DNA of 64,000 nucleotides from Macrolepiota albuminosa (Eukaryota; Basidiomycota; Agaricomycetes; Agaricales; Agaricaceae): NCBI GenBank assembly GCA_027475525.1, contig JAMWFC010000109.1, positions 434,001 to 498,000 of the forward strand. Direction: 5' to 3'. Under the pieces are notes generated by a model. The model did not search any database, was not told where the DNA came from, and saw only the letters and a list, made by a program, of their open reading frames with translations. The first letter of the stretch is position 1, and the number at the start of each line of letters is the position of its first letter. Below are positions 42,288-54,274 of this stretch, in pieces. Position numbers and translations under genes: made by a program.

Positions 42288-43855
42288 GACAATACGAAGG
42301 AACCACGTAGTGCGCACACGCTTGTAAAAGACTAGGGGTGTGAGCTGGCGGTTGCAAGTCAACCGACTTCAGTCACGCTTGGGTCACGTTTCAAAATATA
42401 TGCTACATTCACCCCATCCCTCCTTTCTGTATCATTCCATTATGTAATTTCAATATGATGCACCTTTTGCTGGATTCAACCTTTGACAAACACATCACAG
42501 GCATTTGCAAAACTCTCATCAGAAATGTTGCACATTCTGCTAGAAGATCACATCAGCATCAATGACTTTGACCCAAAATCAGTATAGGCAAGGGTTGAAT
42601 GGCTGGCACTTCAGGCAAATCCCTATGTTGCAAAGGTAGTCAAGGTCACCCAGTCAGAGTCATTGACACAATGAAAAATCTGTATGTTAATCACTTTTAA
42701 GGGTTGTATCCACTCTTTGAATTCAATTTCAATAGTGGTTGTAAACAGAGATACATAGGAAATCAATAATGTTTTTAGAAATTGCTTGTTATGTAATATA
42801 TTATGCTAGGAAGGAAAAGAGGGCATTATGCACAATTTACTTCTTGGTTACCTCTTGACATAATGCTCCCTGTATTGATTCCCATCAGTTTTAACTCTGC
42901 CTTGCCTGCTTCTGAGTTTTCAATATAAGAAAATTTGAAAAAAAGAAACATATTGCATAGAATTGGTTTTTTTTCAATTGTCTGAATTCAATGAACTGAT
43001 GGAGAAGTTCCTGATTTCATGCTTTCTGACCTTGGAGTCATGTGGAGTTGTTGAATATGGATGTCACCTGTTTTAGAGTATTAAGTGTGCTTCACACTGA
43101 CTATTGAATTTATAAATTAAAAAGAATAAAAGATTGAAAGTTGCTTCAATACATGTAAGGTTGGATCTTTATTTTGTTGAGACCTGTGAATGTTATTATG
43201 CCATGTGCATGGATTAATTGCTGTGCATGGAGTGCCAGGGCCACAGTCAGGGCCATACATATTGCACTTTAAGGTCTGCTCCAAGTATCATGTGTATCTC
43301 AATATTTAAGCCAGCAAACACTAATTCACACCTCAGTTGCTTCTCTGTCTTTGACATACATACTGAGGCTGACTCTACTTAATGTGTTTTAGGTCTTACA
43401 GTATGGACACAAAATAAGATTATATATACATGGCAAGAGCAATGGCCATCCTCAGTCATTATCCAGAGACTGACAGTGAGTATACATTCCATTAATTATA
43501 CAATGAACAATGTACTTACTCATACTGTAGAGTAACCTCTCTATTGTCTAGATATGCAAATATAGTTGTTATCCAGAGACTGAGGAGTAATCTCTGTATT
43601 GTCTAGACATGCATGTCTAACATATTTATACTTTGGTAAACATAATCATGATATAAGCATATGCAACACATATTCTCCACTAGATATTCAAATTATTCTT
43701 CTCTTGTATCTTCTTTTCTGACTTGGACTGCAATATGTTCAAAGGTTCTTGTGCTCCATGTTATTATTGCATTTTTGTGACTCTGCTTCTTCAAATTCAA
43801 AGTTATCCGGTTGATCATAATTGAAGTTATGCTAGCACAGTGTGAGAAAAGAGTA
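42288..43855. other. AT-rich stretch without recognised genes
   Basis: About 1.6 kb, clearly more AT-rich than the transposon block, with runs such as a poly-T at 42966-42974 and a partly repeated phrase (TTATCCAGAGACTGA near 43458 and 43570). No ORF or RNA gene is convincing. Confidence 0.5.
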
Positions 43856-45460
43856 TCATGCAGATATAAGAGTACCTACTATGTTGCTGGCCTGCAGAAA
43901 ACATAGAAATCAGACAAGTCACTACAATAAGAATGAGCTTACTGATTGTGGAAGAATTTTAGTGCAGGCTAGTCAGATTGTTAGATATAGCAATATGAGG
44001 CATTTTGTAAACAGGGATACTCACACGAGCATATAGAAGGAGGATAATCCATACAAGATTTGATGAAAAAAGAACAAAAAAATACAGAATTCCATCCCGC
44101 TTGATAACCTCTAATACAGGCATTCTCAACTGAGTGTTCTTTGACTTTTTTGCAACACCGTAGATAATGCCTATAAAAGCAAGGCCATCAAAAGCAATAC
44201 AAAGGCATAGGTCGACTTCTCCAGTTGGAAACCTGTTGACAATACTAAGTTAAAAGTTTTGACATTTGAATAACAAGGGCTCAAACTTCAAGTTTGATCT
44301 TCCCGCTGAAATAGCAAGACAAACTAAAGATTGTGAGATGAGCAGCTATAATTGGTTGGATTACCTTACCATGAAACACATCAATATCTGGAAGAACAGG
44401 TATATTTGAAGTTACCCCAGACAAAAGAAGGGCTGGGTTATCTGTTCCTCCAAAAGCTTGAGACATGGTATAAAGTACCAATACTGATTGCAGAAGCATT
44501 ATGAAACCAGAGCCATACAGAAGAATCTTTGGCTTTTCAAGCAAGGCATAAACACTATCATGCATGTAGATATAAATGGGTGCATGCACAGTTGTAAGCA
44601 GTACTTACCGTAGAGTGATAAAGATCTCAGCAACATTTGACATGATGAAGAATCCAATGACTTCGAAAGCAGCATAGCGAGTGCAGCTGTTGATTTAAGC
44701 CTTCAGAAAAATGGTTTACTAATACATAGGGTGCTTGAGACTGACACCTGATCAAAAGGCTATTAATACCGGAATTTCAGCCTTGACTTGAGTGGAGAAA
44801 TAACATACGTCGATAGTCCATGCATGGAGAAAATATGCTAATAGTATATGTATCAGAATCCATCCAGAGAGACAGGTATCAAGGAACATACAAACAACTG
44901 CAATGATAACAAATATAGGAGAAAGATATCGATTCTGAACAGGTCAGAGACCTTTGCAAATGCCACATTTGTTTGATCCACATACCAAGATGAACAGCCA
45001 GAAAACTACAAGGAATTGTTAACCAGGCCATTTTACAGAAGCCAGAGCATCCATGATAATCAACTCACCTAGCGTTTTCTTGCCTTTCCAGGCATATTCA
45101 ACCTGTTGATGTAATTAACACTACCGTAGAAGGCATGCCTACACAGAAGGAATAATACATACCTCATCTCGAAGGGTAAGAAAATAGTCATAAAACAACA
45201 GTGTTGAGACTGATATGAAGTACAACTATAGGACATCTGAGAAATCAATCCGAAATGTTTCTGTCGAGTGTTTTTGACCTTCATTGCATACCTAGAAGAT
45301 ATGTGAGTACGACGCCAACTCTAGAAGTATTGATGTACAAGTCATTGCCAAGACCAATTACGGCGTCGAGAACATCTCCTGAGGCAGTCACTGTCATTGC
45401 GGAAGGCTTAAGCACCATGTCTGCCTCACTTGAAGTTTTATATTCACCTAGGACATCCAT
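43856..45460 (-). CDS. DUF6533-type multi-pass membrane protein
   Basis: Minus strand, ATG at 45460. Exons I can place: 45460-45311, 45225-45163 (LYFISVSTLLFYDYFLTLRD plus Glu), 45102-45069 (VEYAWKGKKTL), a 20-bp exon FWLFIL near 44995, then a long exon with NRYLSPIFVII, then exons with VYALLEKPKI and, last, EVIKRDGILYFFVLF ending at 44025. The DYFLTL..DEVEYAWKGKK signature and following NRYL are those of the DUF6533 family, large in Agaricomycetes, function unknown, predicted to span the membrane about seven times. Two junctions (before VAEIFITLR and before FPTGEVDL) do not join in phase with the sites I see, so either I missed a site or the gene is decaying. The last short exon and stop at 43856 are tentative. 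Confidence 0.7.
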
Positions 45461-45700
45461 CGTTTCAACTCCTGCTGTTTGATGCCACTATCAATCACAA
45501 TTTTACTCTGTTGTTCGTTGAGAACGGTCTTTTGACCCGTGCATCATGATTTTGATTTTCGACCTCTATCACATTTTTATGCTAGCTGACCTCGTTTCTT
45601 CCTAAGTATGGAAATAAATCGTATGGATTTGACATTGTTGACGCAGCATATTGCAGAAGTGATGTATTTCGTGTACGAATAATATATTCAATATAGTGCT

Positions 45701-45870
45701 GAAGTTCGAAATCAGAAGATGGTTTATAAGTATATGTAAATAACTCACCCGAAATTCGAAATCAGAATATGATTTATAAGTATATGTAAGTAACTCACCC
45801 GAAGTTCGAAATCAGAATATGATTTATAAGTATATGTAAGTAACTCACCCGAAGTTCGAAATCAGAAGAT
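45701..45870. repeat. 50-bp tandem repeat, about 3.4 copies
   Basis: Units start at 45701, 45751, 45801 and 45851, each beginning GAA(G/A)TTCGAAATCAGAA and ending AACTCACCC. Copies differ by a few bases. It lies upstream of the DUF6533 gene. Confidence 0.85.
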
Positions 45871-46204
45871 GATTACAACTTCAGGCTGGTTGGGCTATAA
45901 GTAGATACGTACTTATGAAACTGGGGTGAGATTTGAAATTGAAAAGTTAAAACATATGGAGCGACATACGCAATTGTGATGGAATAGTGAAGTCGTTCTC
46001 CGGAGTCAAACGTACTTCGTCAATTTTGCTGATGCAACAATACTTTTTAATCACAACGTCTGCTCCAGATTAGAAAGGACATCACCCCTGTTAATATCTC
46101 GATCATGTACTGATCGAGTACATGAGCTGCTACTTGTATGTATAGTTGATCTTTACAGATAAACCTTATTTGTTTTCATCTAGTGTCCAGCCGTTGGTTG
46201 GGTA

Positions 46205-47075
46205 TGTCCATCCTCAAAACCCTCGCTTCAAAAGCATATCGAAATCAGACACTGAATGCATGGTTTTGAACTCTCTATGCAAAGACTGCAGCTGATATTG
46301 ATATTGTCGATCTCAAACCAATGTTTCTGGAGTCCACCTGAGGTCCCATACGGAGGACTTTTCAGTGTTCAGTTGCACACAATGAAGTTCTCCGGGTTCC
46401 TTGATCGCGTAACTAAATGGACGCTGCCAGCGTACTGACCTTGTTACTCCAGAAACCTCGAGTATCTCAGGAAAATTCTGACTTGATTGGTTGTCACCTT
46501 AGATGACGCCCCACTATGGCTCAAGAAATACCTCCGACAGACTTCCATTCACACATGCTTCGCCTACCATTAACGAACTTGATATTCGTGGCATCCCCAT
46601 GGACTTCTACGACTGTCTTCCTCAATATTCATACCATCTTTCCAAATTTCAATGTACTTCGCCTCCGCCAAGGTGCGAATTGTGTCACACATGTTGTATT
46701 ATGAGGTTTAGCTCCCGGGGCCAGAGAAGTTGGTTTATACGGGCGGCGTAGGCTTGCCAGTACGTCATGACTATTCCTTCTCCTTAATTTAAAACCATTT
46801 GGCATTTTTTGTAAGTTACACTATGCGCGTGTCCTGAGGGATCTACGGCACCTTCATACAGTCTCCATCACAATCGCTGACTTTGGTGGAGGAAGATTCC
46901 CGCTCTGGGATACTCCCGAACACAATCCGTATCTGTGGGCTGGCGAATGTGAGAGGTGTATGGAGATGATGTATGAGGACGAGTCCTTCCGGGACCATTG
47001 GGTGGCCAATAAGTATATCACAGCGAATAGATACCTGCTCCACAGACATTCGACGAAGTGGAATGGAACTTTTCC
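46205..47075 (+). pseudogene. 5'-truncated F-box gene copy
   Basis: Matches the intact F-box gene at 59079-60140 from about its codon 43 on, including the position of its intron (GTACGT near 46760). It lacks the F-box itself, has a TGA where the intact gene has CGA (in the TTTCGAACT codon run), a 6-bp repeat insertion after GATATTG, and other small gaps and frameshifts. The retained intron shows it arose by DNA duplication, not retroposition. It is separated from the intact copy by about 12.9 kb, same strand. Confidence 0.85.
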
Positions 47076-47478
47076 GACCGTAGTCTTGTTCTGGTCATAT
47101 CTAAGTACACAGTTCATGGTTTGATATCTAGTGGAGTTCCTACATCCAGACAGCGTACCTACCACCTTTCAAAGATCATCTATAGCTTCTTGCCTGACAG
47201 CTCCGAGGAGATAACGTGTTTGCAACTTCTCATGATGCGCAGACCGAACATCATCCGTAAGAAATGATACTTGATATCTGTAGATATTGGACCTCACGTT
47301 GGTCTAGTCTCATCACTTATTTAAGGAAATTGGCTTGTAAATGACTCAATACATATATCACTTGAGCTCGAAGAGTCAAGAACCACATCAAAGGTTCATT
47401 GAGGTGGACATCCTTTAGATACCGTGGTCACTGAATCACATAGAGCCGAACTAGATTACTTAGTTTCTAGCTCTAATT

Positions 47479-48046
47479 CTAATTCCCACTGATATAGTCC
47501 TCCCACGATTGTTGAACGATCCGCTGTGCTTCTGCTAATCTTTCAAGAGCACGGTCATAACGTTGCTGTGCATCTACCACATCCACCTGTAGATTGTAAG
47601 CCTAAGGCAAAGTAAGTCAGTATCCCCGTCTCATTCTAGGGATCGATGCTTACATCTACAGCTCGGGTGCGAGGCTGCATCCTCGAACTAAATGTATAAT
47701 TGTGTTGATAAAGATGAATGCCACAGGTCTATCAATGTCGTAATTGTCCTTTACTAGGACGTCGACGGGCCAGTACGGATGTCCTTCCGAAAGATCAAGA
47801 TCGTGGGGACCAGATGAAGGAAATTTAACATAGTGAGGTGACAGACAGTATACGTGGGAATACTCACATACTGACCCTAAAACTATCTGGTTTCAAATCA
47901 GCCAAAGCATTGAGAACGACATTTTCTTTTGATGCAAATGCACAATGAATTCTGTCCATGATCTGAGGCGTAAGGTGTTTCTGAGCGCGTTTGGTGAAGG
48001 TGATTGGATCATGCTTGATGAAGTCGTTGTCGAGAGAAGAGAGTAA
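47479..48046 (-). CDS. Unidentified small spliced gene (partial model)
   Basis: Two minus-strand exons look coding and well spliced: 48046-47876 (57 codons, LLSSLDNDFIKHD...) after a TAG acceptor and ending at a GTCAGT donor; and 47601-47479 (40 codons and stop) with a helical, probably coiled-coil C-terminus (AQQRYDRALERLAEAQ). Between them a block near 47827-47690 reads HPYWPVDVLVKDNYDIDRP, but I find no AG acceptor for it. The 5' end is not found; it would lie head-to-head with the Crinkler gene starting at 48210. I do not recognise the family. The missing splice site may mean decay. Confidence 0.45.
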
Positions 48047-48209
48047 CTACGGCCAACGTCATCCATTCGGTCATAACTTGTATGTCTCATATAGGAGCAA
48101 TTAGATGACATCACAGCTGAATTTCACCTCTGAGCCGACTCTCTCACCGAGGTATATCCGAAGCCCACAGCAGCACCCGCGCACCATATCCCAAGCGAAG
48201 AGCAACGAC

Positions 48210-50644
48210 ATGTACAAGTTAAGAGGGATAATAGTCGGGCAGGACGAGACTTTCAATGTACGCATTGCTCCCACTGACGACATCAATGACATGAAGAAGA
48301 AAGTCAAAGAGGAGAACTTTGAGATCCAGTGTGATGCAAGTAGGCTACTGCTCTACAAATTGGACGAGGTAAGGCTGTACAAGACCGTCTAAAGTATTAC
48401 CATCTGTATGCTAACATCTACATTTACTAGAATGCTCCATCCGATAAAGATTACCCCCGCAATGAAGAGAAGGAGGAAGGTATACCAGACACTGAGATAA
48501 GCGCAATCAGGGTAAGACCCACCAGTTTCTGATGTCAGAGCCCGGGTTGCTAAGCTTCAATCACTTTCAGGATCTGAAAGATGCCGCAGAGTACGGAATG
48601 GCATATCCACTTGATGAAACCTGGCCTGTTTCTGACTGCTGGAGCACGTCTCCAGTCAGCGCAAGGCGACTCCACTTCATGGTGGAGGTGAAAGGTTTGA
48701 CCAAGGGTAATAGTCACATTTGATCTTCTTAAGGCTCCTCATCCCATTCTTGCAATCTGCTCCAGGATTCAAACCTACTATTTCGATCCATGTCGTCATT
48801 TCGCATCAGGCCATAGTGGGCCTCAATCATGAGCTCGATCTTTCGTTCGCGGCTAATACAAAAGCAGCCAAACTATATGAATACCTTGGTAGGGAATACA
48901 CGGACCTGACTCGCTTTACTGTCAGACAAAGCCGGTGGAGGTGGACAGAAGGCACGCCCGTCACAATGAGTGACAGTCTGCAGGACGGTTTCGTGTACAG
49001 TATCATCTGTGACTCAACCTCACCTGCCACCCCATGTCCCTCGTTCTCTGAAGACGTTTGCCCCGAGATTTTCCGCAGTCAAGCTCATCATTCCATTCTT
49101 CAAACCCTTTCAGTTCACCACGTACTCTACATACAAGCTCCGCCTGGCACCGGCAAGACGGTCATTGCTACACAACTTGCCACGCGATACAAGTATCTCT
49201 TTGCTGATAGCCAATACTATTGTCTCTCCCCTGAGGATGTTGAGGATGCCCGGCGCATGACCACTCAGCGGGCTGGTCTACAAGGAGTAAATCAGCATGC
49301 AACAGCACCGGTATGCGACGGATGGCGTTGGCTACTCAATCTGCAGAATACAGATCCGAAAGCAAGCCCTCGCCTACTTGTCATCGATGAGATGCAACAA
49401 ATGAACGAGTTGGGTCGGTTCCACCCCTTCTGGCGGACTCTCAAGGTCGTACAGTCAAAATATTGGCCGGTTTATGTAATCATCTGCGGCGAAGGTCAAT
49501 CTTCTTTTCTTCGAACCATTCGCACAGGGGAACAAACACCGATGGAAATACATACAATTGACTTTCAAACGTTATTACTGGATTCTAACGAGCTGAAGGC
49601 CATGTACGAGACCTACAACCTGAGAAGAAAAGGCTTGCCGATCGATCAGTATGCCTCTCAATACATCAATGCCTTTCTTGGTGGCCACGTGGGACTCACA
49701 GTCGAACTCCTGCAATATCTTAATGCATCAAACCCCGAGGTCAACCTCAATGCCGAACCATACCTGTCAAATCCGATCGCGAAGCGAAATGCTTGTCTAC
49801 TCTTCATCGCAAGATGTGGCATTTCTGCATTACGTTCATCCCGAACCTTTTCAAGCTTGGGCTCCTTGACACATTTCAAATATCAAGCTGAAGCACGCAA
49901 GATCTTGCAAATCATGCTGCTCAGCTCGGACGGTTTGCTCACAAGGGGAAGGCAGGCACAAAGTGATGGGCTTAGTGATGAGCTTGCTCTCGAGGAGCTG
50001 ATCGGTAATCACTTTGTCACGCCAACAATCTGTGGATGGTTCTTCGTCTCGAAATTCATTCATTATCAATTGCTGGACCATTGGAAAACTGACACTCCCG
50101 GACAGCTCAGTTCCTTGCCCCTGCATGATATGATTCTGCGGATACTCCAGAATATGAAGCTTGAACATCTTCAGCAATTGAACTATTTTACACAAAATAT
50201 AAAGGAGCATGAAGCGGCCCTGCAACACGAGTTCCATTCTTCGACAAAGAAATTTCTCGCTCCTGGTCAGCAATGTGACCCCGAAGTTGGTAGTTGTTTC
50301 GGTTCGCCTGGCACAATCGACTTTTGGTTTCACCAGAGAATTTTGGAGTTGAGCTACTCCGAAATGGTGATAAGTTGGCGCAACGTGAATCCAGATTTGA
50401 AGGAACCGGACGATACAAAGACATGCCCATCACTGATTACCTGATTCTCAATTTCGTGCAACAAGAGGATATCACCAAATCTATCTCCGAAGAAAAGAAG
50501 AAGCTTTCGCCGAGGGTATGGATCGAAGGTCACGCAGACTCCATCAACCTTGACAAACTGTGGTTCATCCAGTGGGACCTTCACAACAAGCACTTCTTGT
50601 TACAACGGCAAGGCCAACACGACCTTCGACTGCCGACCGCTTAG
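48210..50644 (+). pseudogene. Crinkler (CRN)-type protein: ubiquitin-like N-terminus, P-loop NTPase, nuclease-like end; one frameshift
   Basis: Exons 48210-48368, 48431-48511, 48571-48694, 48766-50644; three introns (GTAAGG, GTAAGA, GTTTGA donors) with matching phases. The N-terminus resembles the CRN ubiquitin-like header. Exon 4 has a Walker A motif, APPGTGKT (about 49138-49160), and a Walker B-like LLVIDEMQQM (about 49375-49404). The C-terminal 100 residues resemble the restriction-nuclease-like fold (PD-(D/E)xK type) found at the end of NTPase-type Crinklers. A single-base frame change at about 50335-50345, in an A/T run, separates the NTPase part from that end. It may be a sequencing error or a real inactivation. 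Crinklers were first known as host-targeted effectors of oomycetes and also occur in fungi, where their role is unclear. Confidence 0.75.
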
Positions 50645-53600
50645 GTGTTAGGACTGGATTTGCACCTGCTCGTTCCCCTAAAACAAACTCCCTATTTGCG
50701 TCCCCACTTATTCCTATATTCGCAGACATTCGTAGACACTCGTGTTTTTACTAGTAGTACTTGTGATTTTACTCGTTCAAAGGACTATCATTTTATTCTC
50801 TATTCATAGGAAATACGGACTATTTTAGTCGCCTTAGTTTAGTATAAAAGAGGACAAATGTTCGATAGGTAACTTAACTTTGATGTTGGTTTTTTGATTT
50901 ATTTTCTAAATCGAATCCTGACATTAGGACCCCGAAGAAATTCAGCCTTTGACACACACTGACGTCAAACCGAGATCTGAGTGAGGGAAGATTCAATCAA
51001 TATAGTTCTCATTCCTTGGCTGGCAACCGAACAGAACAACAGAAGACAAAGGAAATAACGGCGCCTGCCTTGTTTGATTTGTTTTTTTTTTTTTTTTTTT
51101 TTGGTGGTTCTATTGGTGTCTAGACGTATCTACATATGTTAGCTTCTAGGTACCAGAAAAGGTTTTCTCTCTATATATTCTTTTGTTTGTACTTATCATT
51201 TGAAACTCTAGTTATATCGGAATGGGGCCTTCAGTAACACGCCTAGCAATCCGCTGGTCTGAATCTAACTTTCTACAAATATGTATACAACATGTTATTG
51301 GTTTTCGTGACAAAATACACTGCTTGAACGTTTACAGTCCATGATCCTCTTTGACTGATCTGCCCCCTAGAATTTTTCTATCAGTTACCTACGGACAAAG
51401 AGAGTCACGATTGACGCAACGACACCTTGTCAGATCGTTGCTGAGACATTTGCGCCACGAAAGGCGCAGGGATTGGAAAAAATTGACCGGCATGAGTCAT
51501 CGGACACACAGTCCTCCTCAATACAGTTGAAGGATAAACATCATCCACACCACTTAGACACCCGACAAAGGTTCGCAACCGAAGTTGTTCCCCACACGTG
51601 TCTGCCATACTCTCGAGACCTCAAGGGTCTCCCCCGCCACAATATCAAAACACAAGTCTTCACCCAGCCTCTGCTCCAGCGGTAATCGCGTCCCGTCATT
51701 ACAACGGGCCGCTTTTCCTTCCACCTTGCACAATCGAGTCCACTGTCGATAGATGCAGGTTCGCCTCAATCCCTCCCTGATGAACACAAAAGTTCCCTTC
51801 CTCTCGCTTAGAGCGTACAGGAACAGCTCGCCTTCTCTGAACTATATCTGCAACTCATAGTCGTCTCCCTTTACGGGTAATGGCTGCGAGTAACTCCCCG
51901 ATCAAGGACGATTTCCGATGCCCTCACCATATCCGAGTCAAGCCCGACCAAGTCCCGCCTCCACACACGAGATGTCCTACCAGAGCTCAGTCCACAGTCG
52001 GTCATGTTTACCGGTCTCGCAATGAACTCGAGAACGAATCTCTGTTGTGCCTCCCGAGGGAAATACAACTTCAAAAACGAGTGGATAAACCAACATGCAG
52101 ACGAAGTCCCAGACAAACAAACCATATGCCAAGGCAAAAGCAAGGAAGCGAATGAAACAAGGACATAGATCGTCGGTCCAACGGGTCCTTGATACGACAA
52201 GGGGTTACCTGGAGTACAAACCATCACTTGGGAGAACGAGATACAAAGTGCCTCAAAAGCTCGAAAGACGGGTCTTAGCCATTCATTCTGAATAACAAGG
52301 CAGGAAAACAGAAGGTCTTCGATGGGATGACACAGGAATTGAGATCCTCCCACGTCGTATCGCAACGGAGTGCACAAAGTGAAGGCTGAGTTACTAACAT
52401 GTGAATAATATTGTAGTTGGCCTTCCAGTACAGAAGGGCGCAAAGTTGGGGGCAGGCAGCAAGCGGGAGCATCGGAAACGGCAAAATCGAAGCGAAAAAA
52501 TGGTGCCATATGGAGTTTGAATATCGGTCAACGCCAGTTGAAGGTGGACGTGGGCTGTGTCAAAGCCTCGCCAGGAACTCGAACCACGAATCCTAACTTC
52601 AATTTCCGCTTTCTTGTTCGTCCCCTTTGATGTTCGCCAATACCTGGGCCTGTCCTCGTCCTCGGTATACAACCACCGCGAAGCCATGAATCTCTTGATG
52701 CGTTCGCCGACGCTTCTGGACTTCGACTAGGGCCTCTCATGAACGACATTCGAAGAGAATATCAGAGAGGCCGATAGTAGCCCACGGCGCTCAAAATCAT
52801 ACAAAAAAGGCACCGGGATTTGAGACTTCCACCTGCGTGGAAGTTACTCAGGGAAGAGTCATATGACTCAGGCGACCAGCTTCCTGTGCGAATGCTTGAT
52901 AATGCTCACAAAGAGCAAGGAGAAGGCAATCAAACCCGCGGTAACACGTTAACGGCCACACTGGGGAATTCATGTGCAAGAAGTAGCTCTGAGGAGTAAA
53001 AACAGCCTCGTGGAGGCTTGTGCGGAACTCTGAGGGACTACATTGTTGACATAGCCAATTCAAACTGAGCGTGACCTCTCTGTACCGGGCAAAAACCCCT
53101 ATAGTCCCGCGACGCTTCTCTGGTGCTCCAGTCTGGAGTCGCCTCATAATATGCGGGCCCGCGCGTTTCCGGCGTCACCTATCCCTTTCCGTAATTCTCA
53201 TTTGCCGTCGTCCGGTTCAAGGCGTGAGAAGATGCGCTCAAAGCACCTTGCGAGGGCGACTAGGAGCAAAACACCTTGTACGCTTTTGTGCGGAAGTGAC
53301 GAGAGGGCAATGAAAAAGAGGACAGGGGTCCCGAGATGACACAGACGGGGCCTTGTATGTACTGGACCGACTCATGAATCGGATTGGAGCACTTTTCCGG
53401 AGAAGCGATGTGGATAAAGCATCGGTACTTCATTGTAGGCGAGGCTATCCGAGATTGGCCAGCGGTACAACAAATATATTGTCCATGCACACATGATCCA
53501 GCCCAGTACCTAACGCGTTCACAAAGGCCGCTACTTCATTGTAGCCCATGGATGAGTTGCCAAAATCCTCTAAGCGCGTTTTGGAAGCGTGATTACCCAT

Positions 53601-54274
53601 GGTTAGTTAGGGTTAGATGTCACTTCTGGGGTGCAGAAGTGAATCGCGTTGGCTGGAAGCAGCGGTTAACCGAGGTAGAAAACAGAGGTAGCTGTTGAAC
53701 GGGAGCCCGGAGCGATGAAAGGCTAGAAATGCAGAAAATAGAAGAGAAGATATTGAGTAGGTTCAATGGACCATGGTGTCCAAAGAAAAAAAAAATTATA
53801 TCTTGGAGCTTATATACCTATGGGCCAGCTTGCACATACAACACGTGACGTGCTCATCACAAGGGTGTTGCTCAGGGAGACTATCCATGAAAACTGATAT
53901 CTAATTCCTCACAGTTTACCGATGGTATATCTTTACTTTCTTATGGCGTATGTTTTGTGTTCAGTGTCACCTGTCGTACTCAAGAGCTTCATCCGTGAAT
54001 ATTTCGCTACGCTTCCGTGCGCTACTCCCAGTGGAGGAACTTGACCCGCTCTAAATTCAATCTCCTCGCAATGTCTTTATGTTGGGTGATCTGACATTTC
54101 ACACCCGTAATCACCTGCTGGCTGTCTTGCGTTAAAAGCTGTCACAAGCTCGTTTGCCCCTCTGGATACACTTTTCCATCCTGTGTCCAGTTGTTCAAAC
54201 GTCCCTTGCTTCCATGTATGATCAATACGAAGACCTGCGTCAATCAAATTGAACTTCAAAGTCATTGGTGATGA
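50645..54274. other. Long stretch with no firm gene
   Basis: About 3.6 kb. A 21-base T run lies at 51082-51102. Minus-strand open segments between about 51550 and 52750 have coding-like composition, but I could not link them by splice sites, their frames carry stops, and I recognise nothing in them. They may be an old gene. The remaining short ORFs look random. Confidence 0.4.

Noticed and set aside
51552..52749. Gene on the minus strand in 51.5-52.7 kb
   Set aside because: Open pieces exist but frames carry stops and I found no consistent splice chain, so no CDS is called.
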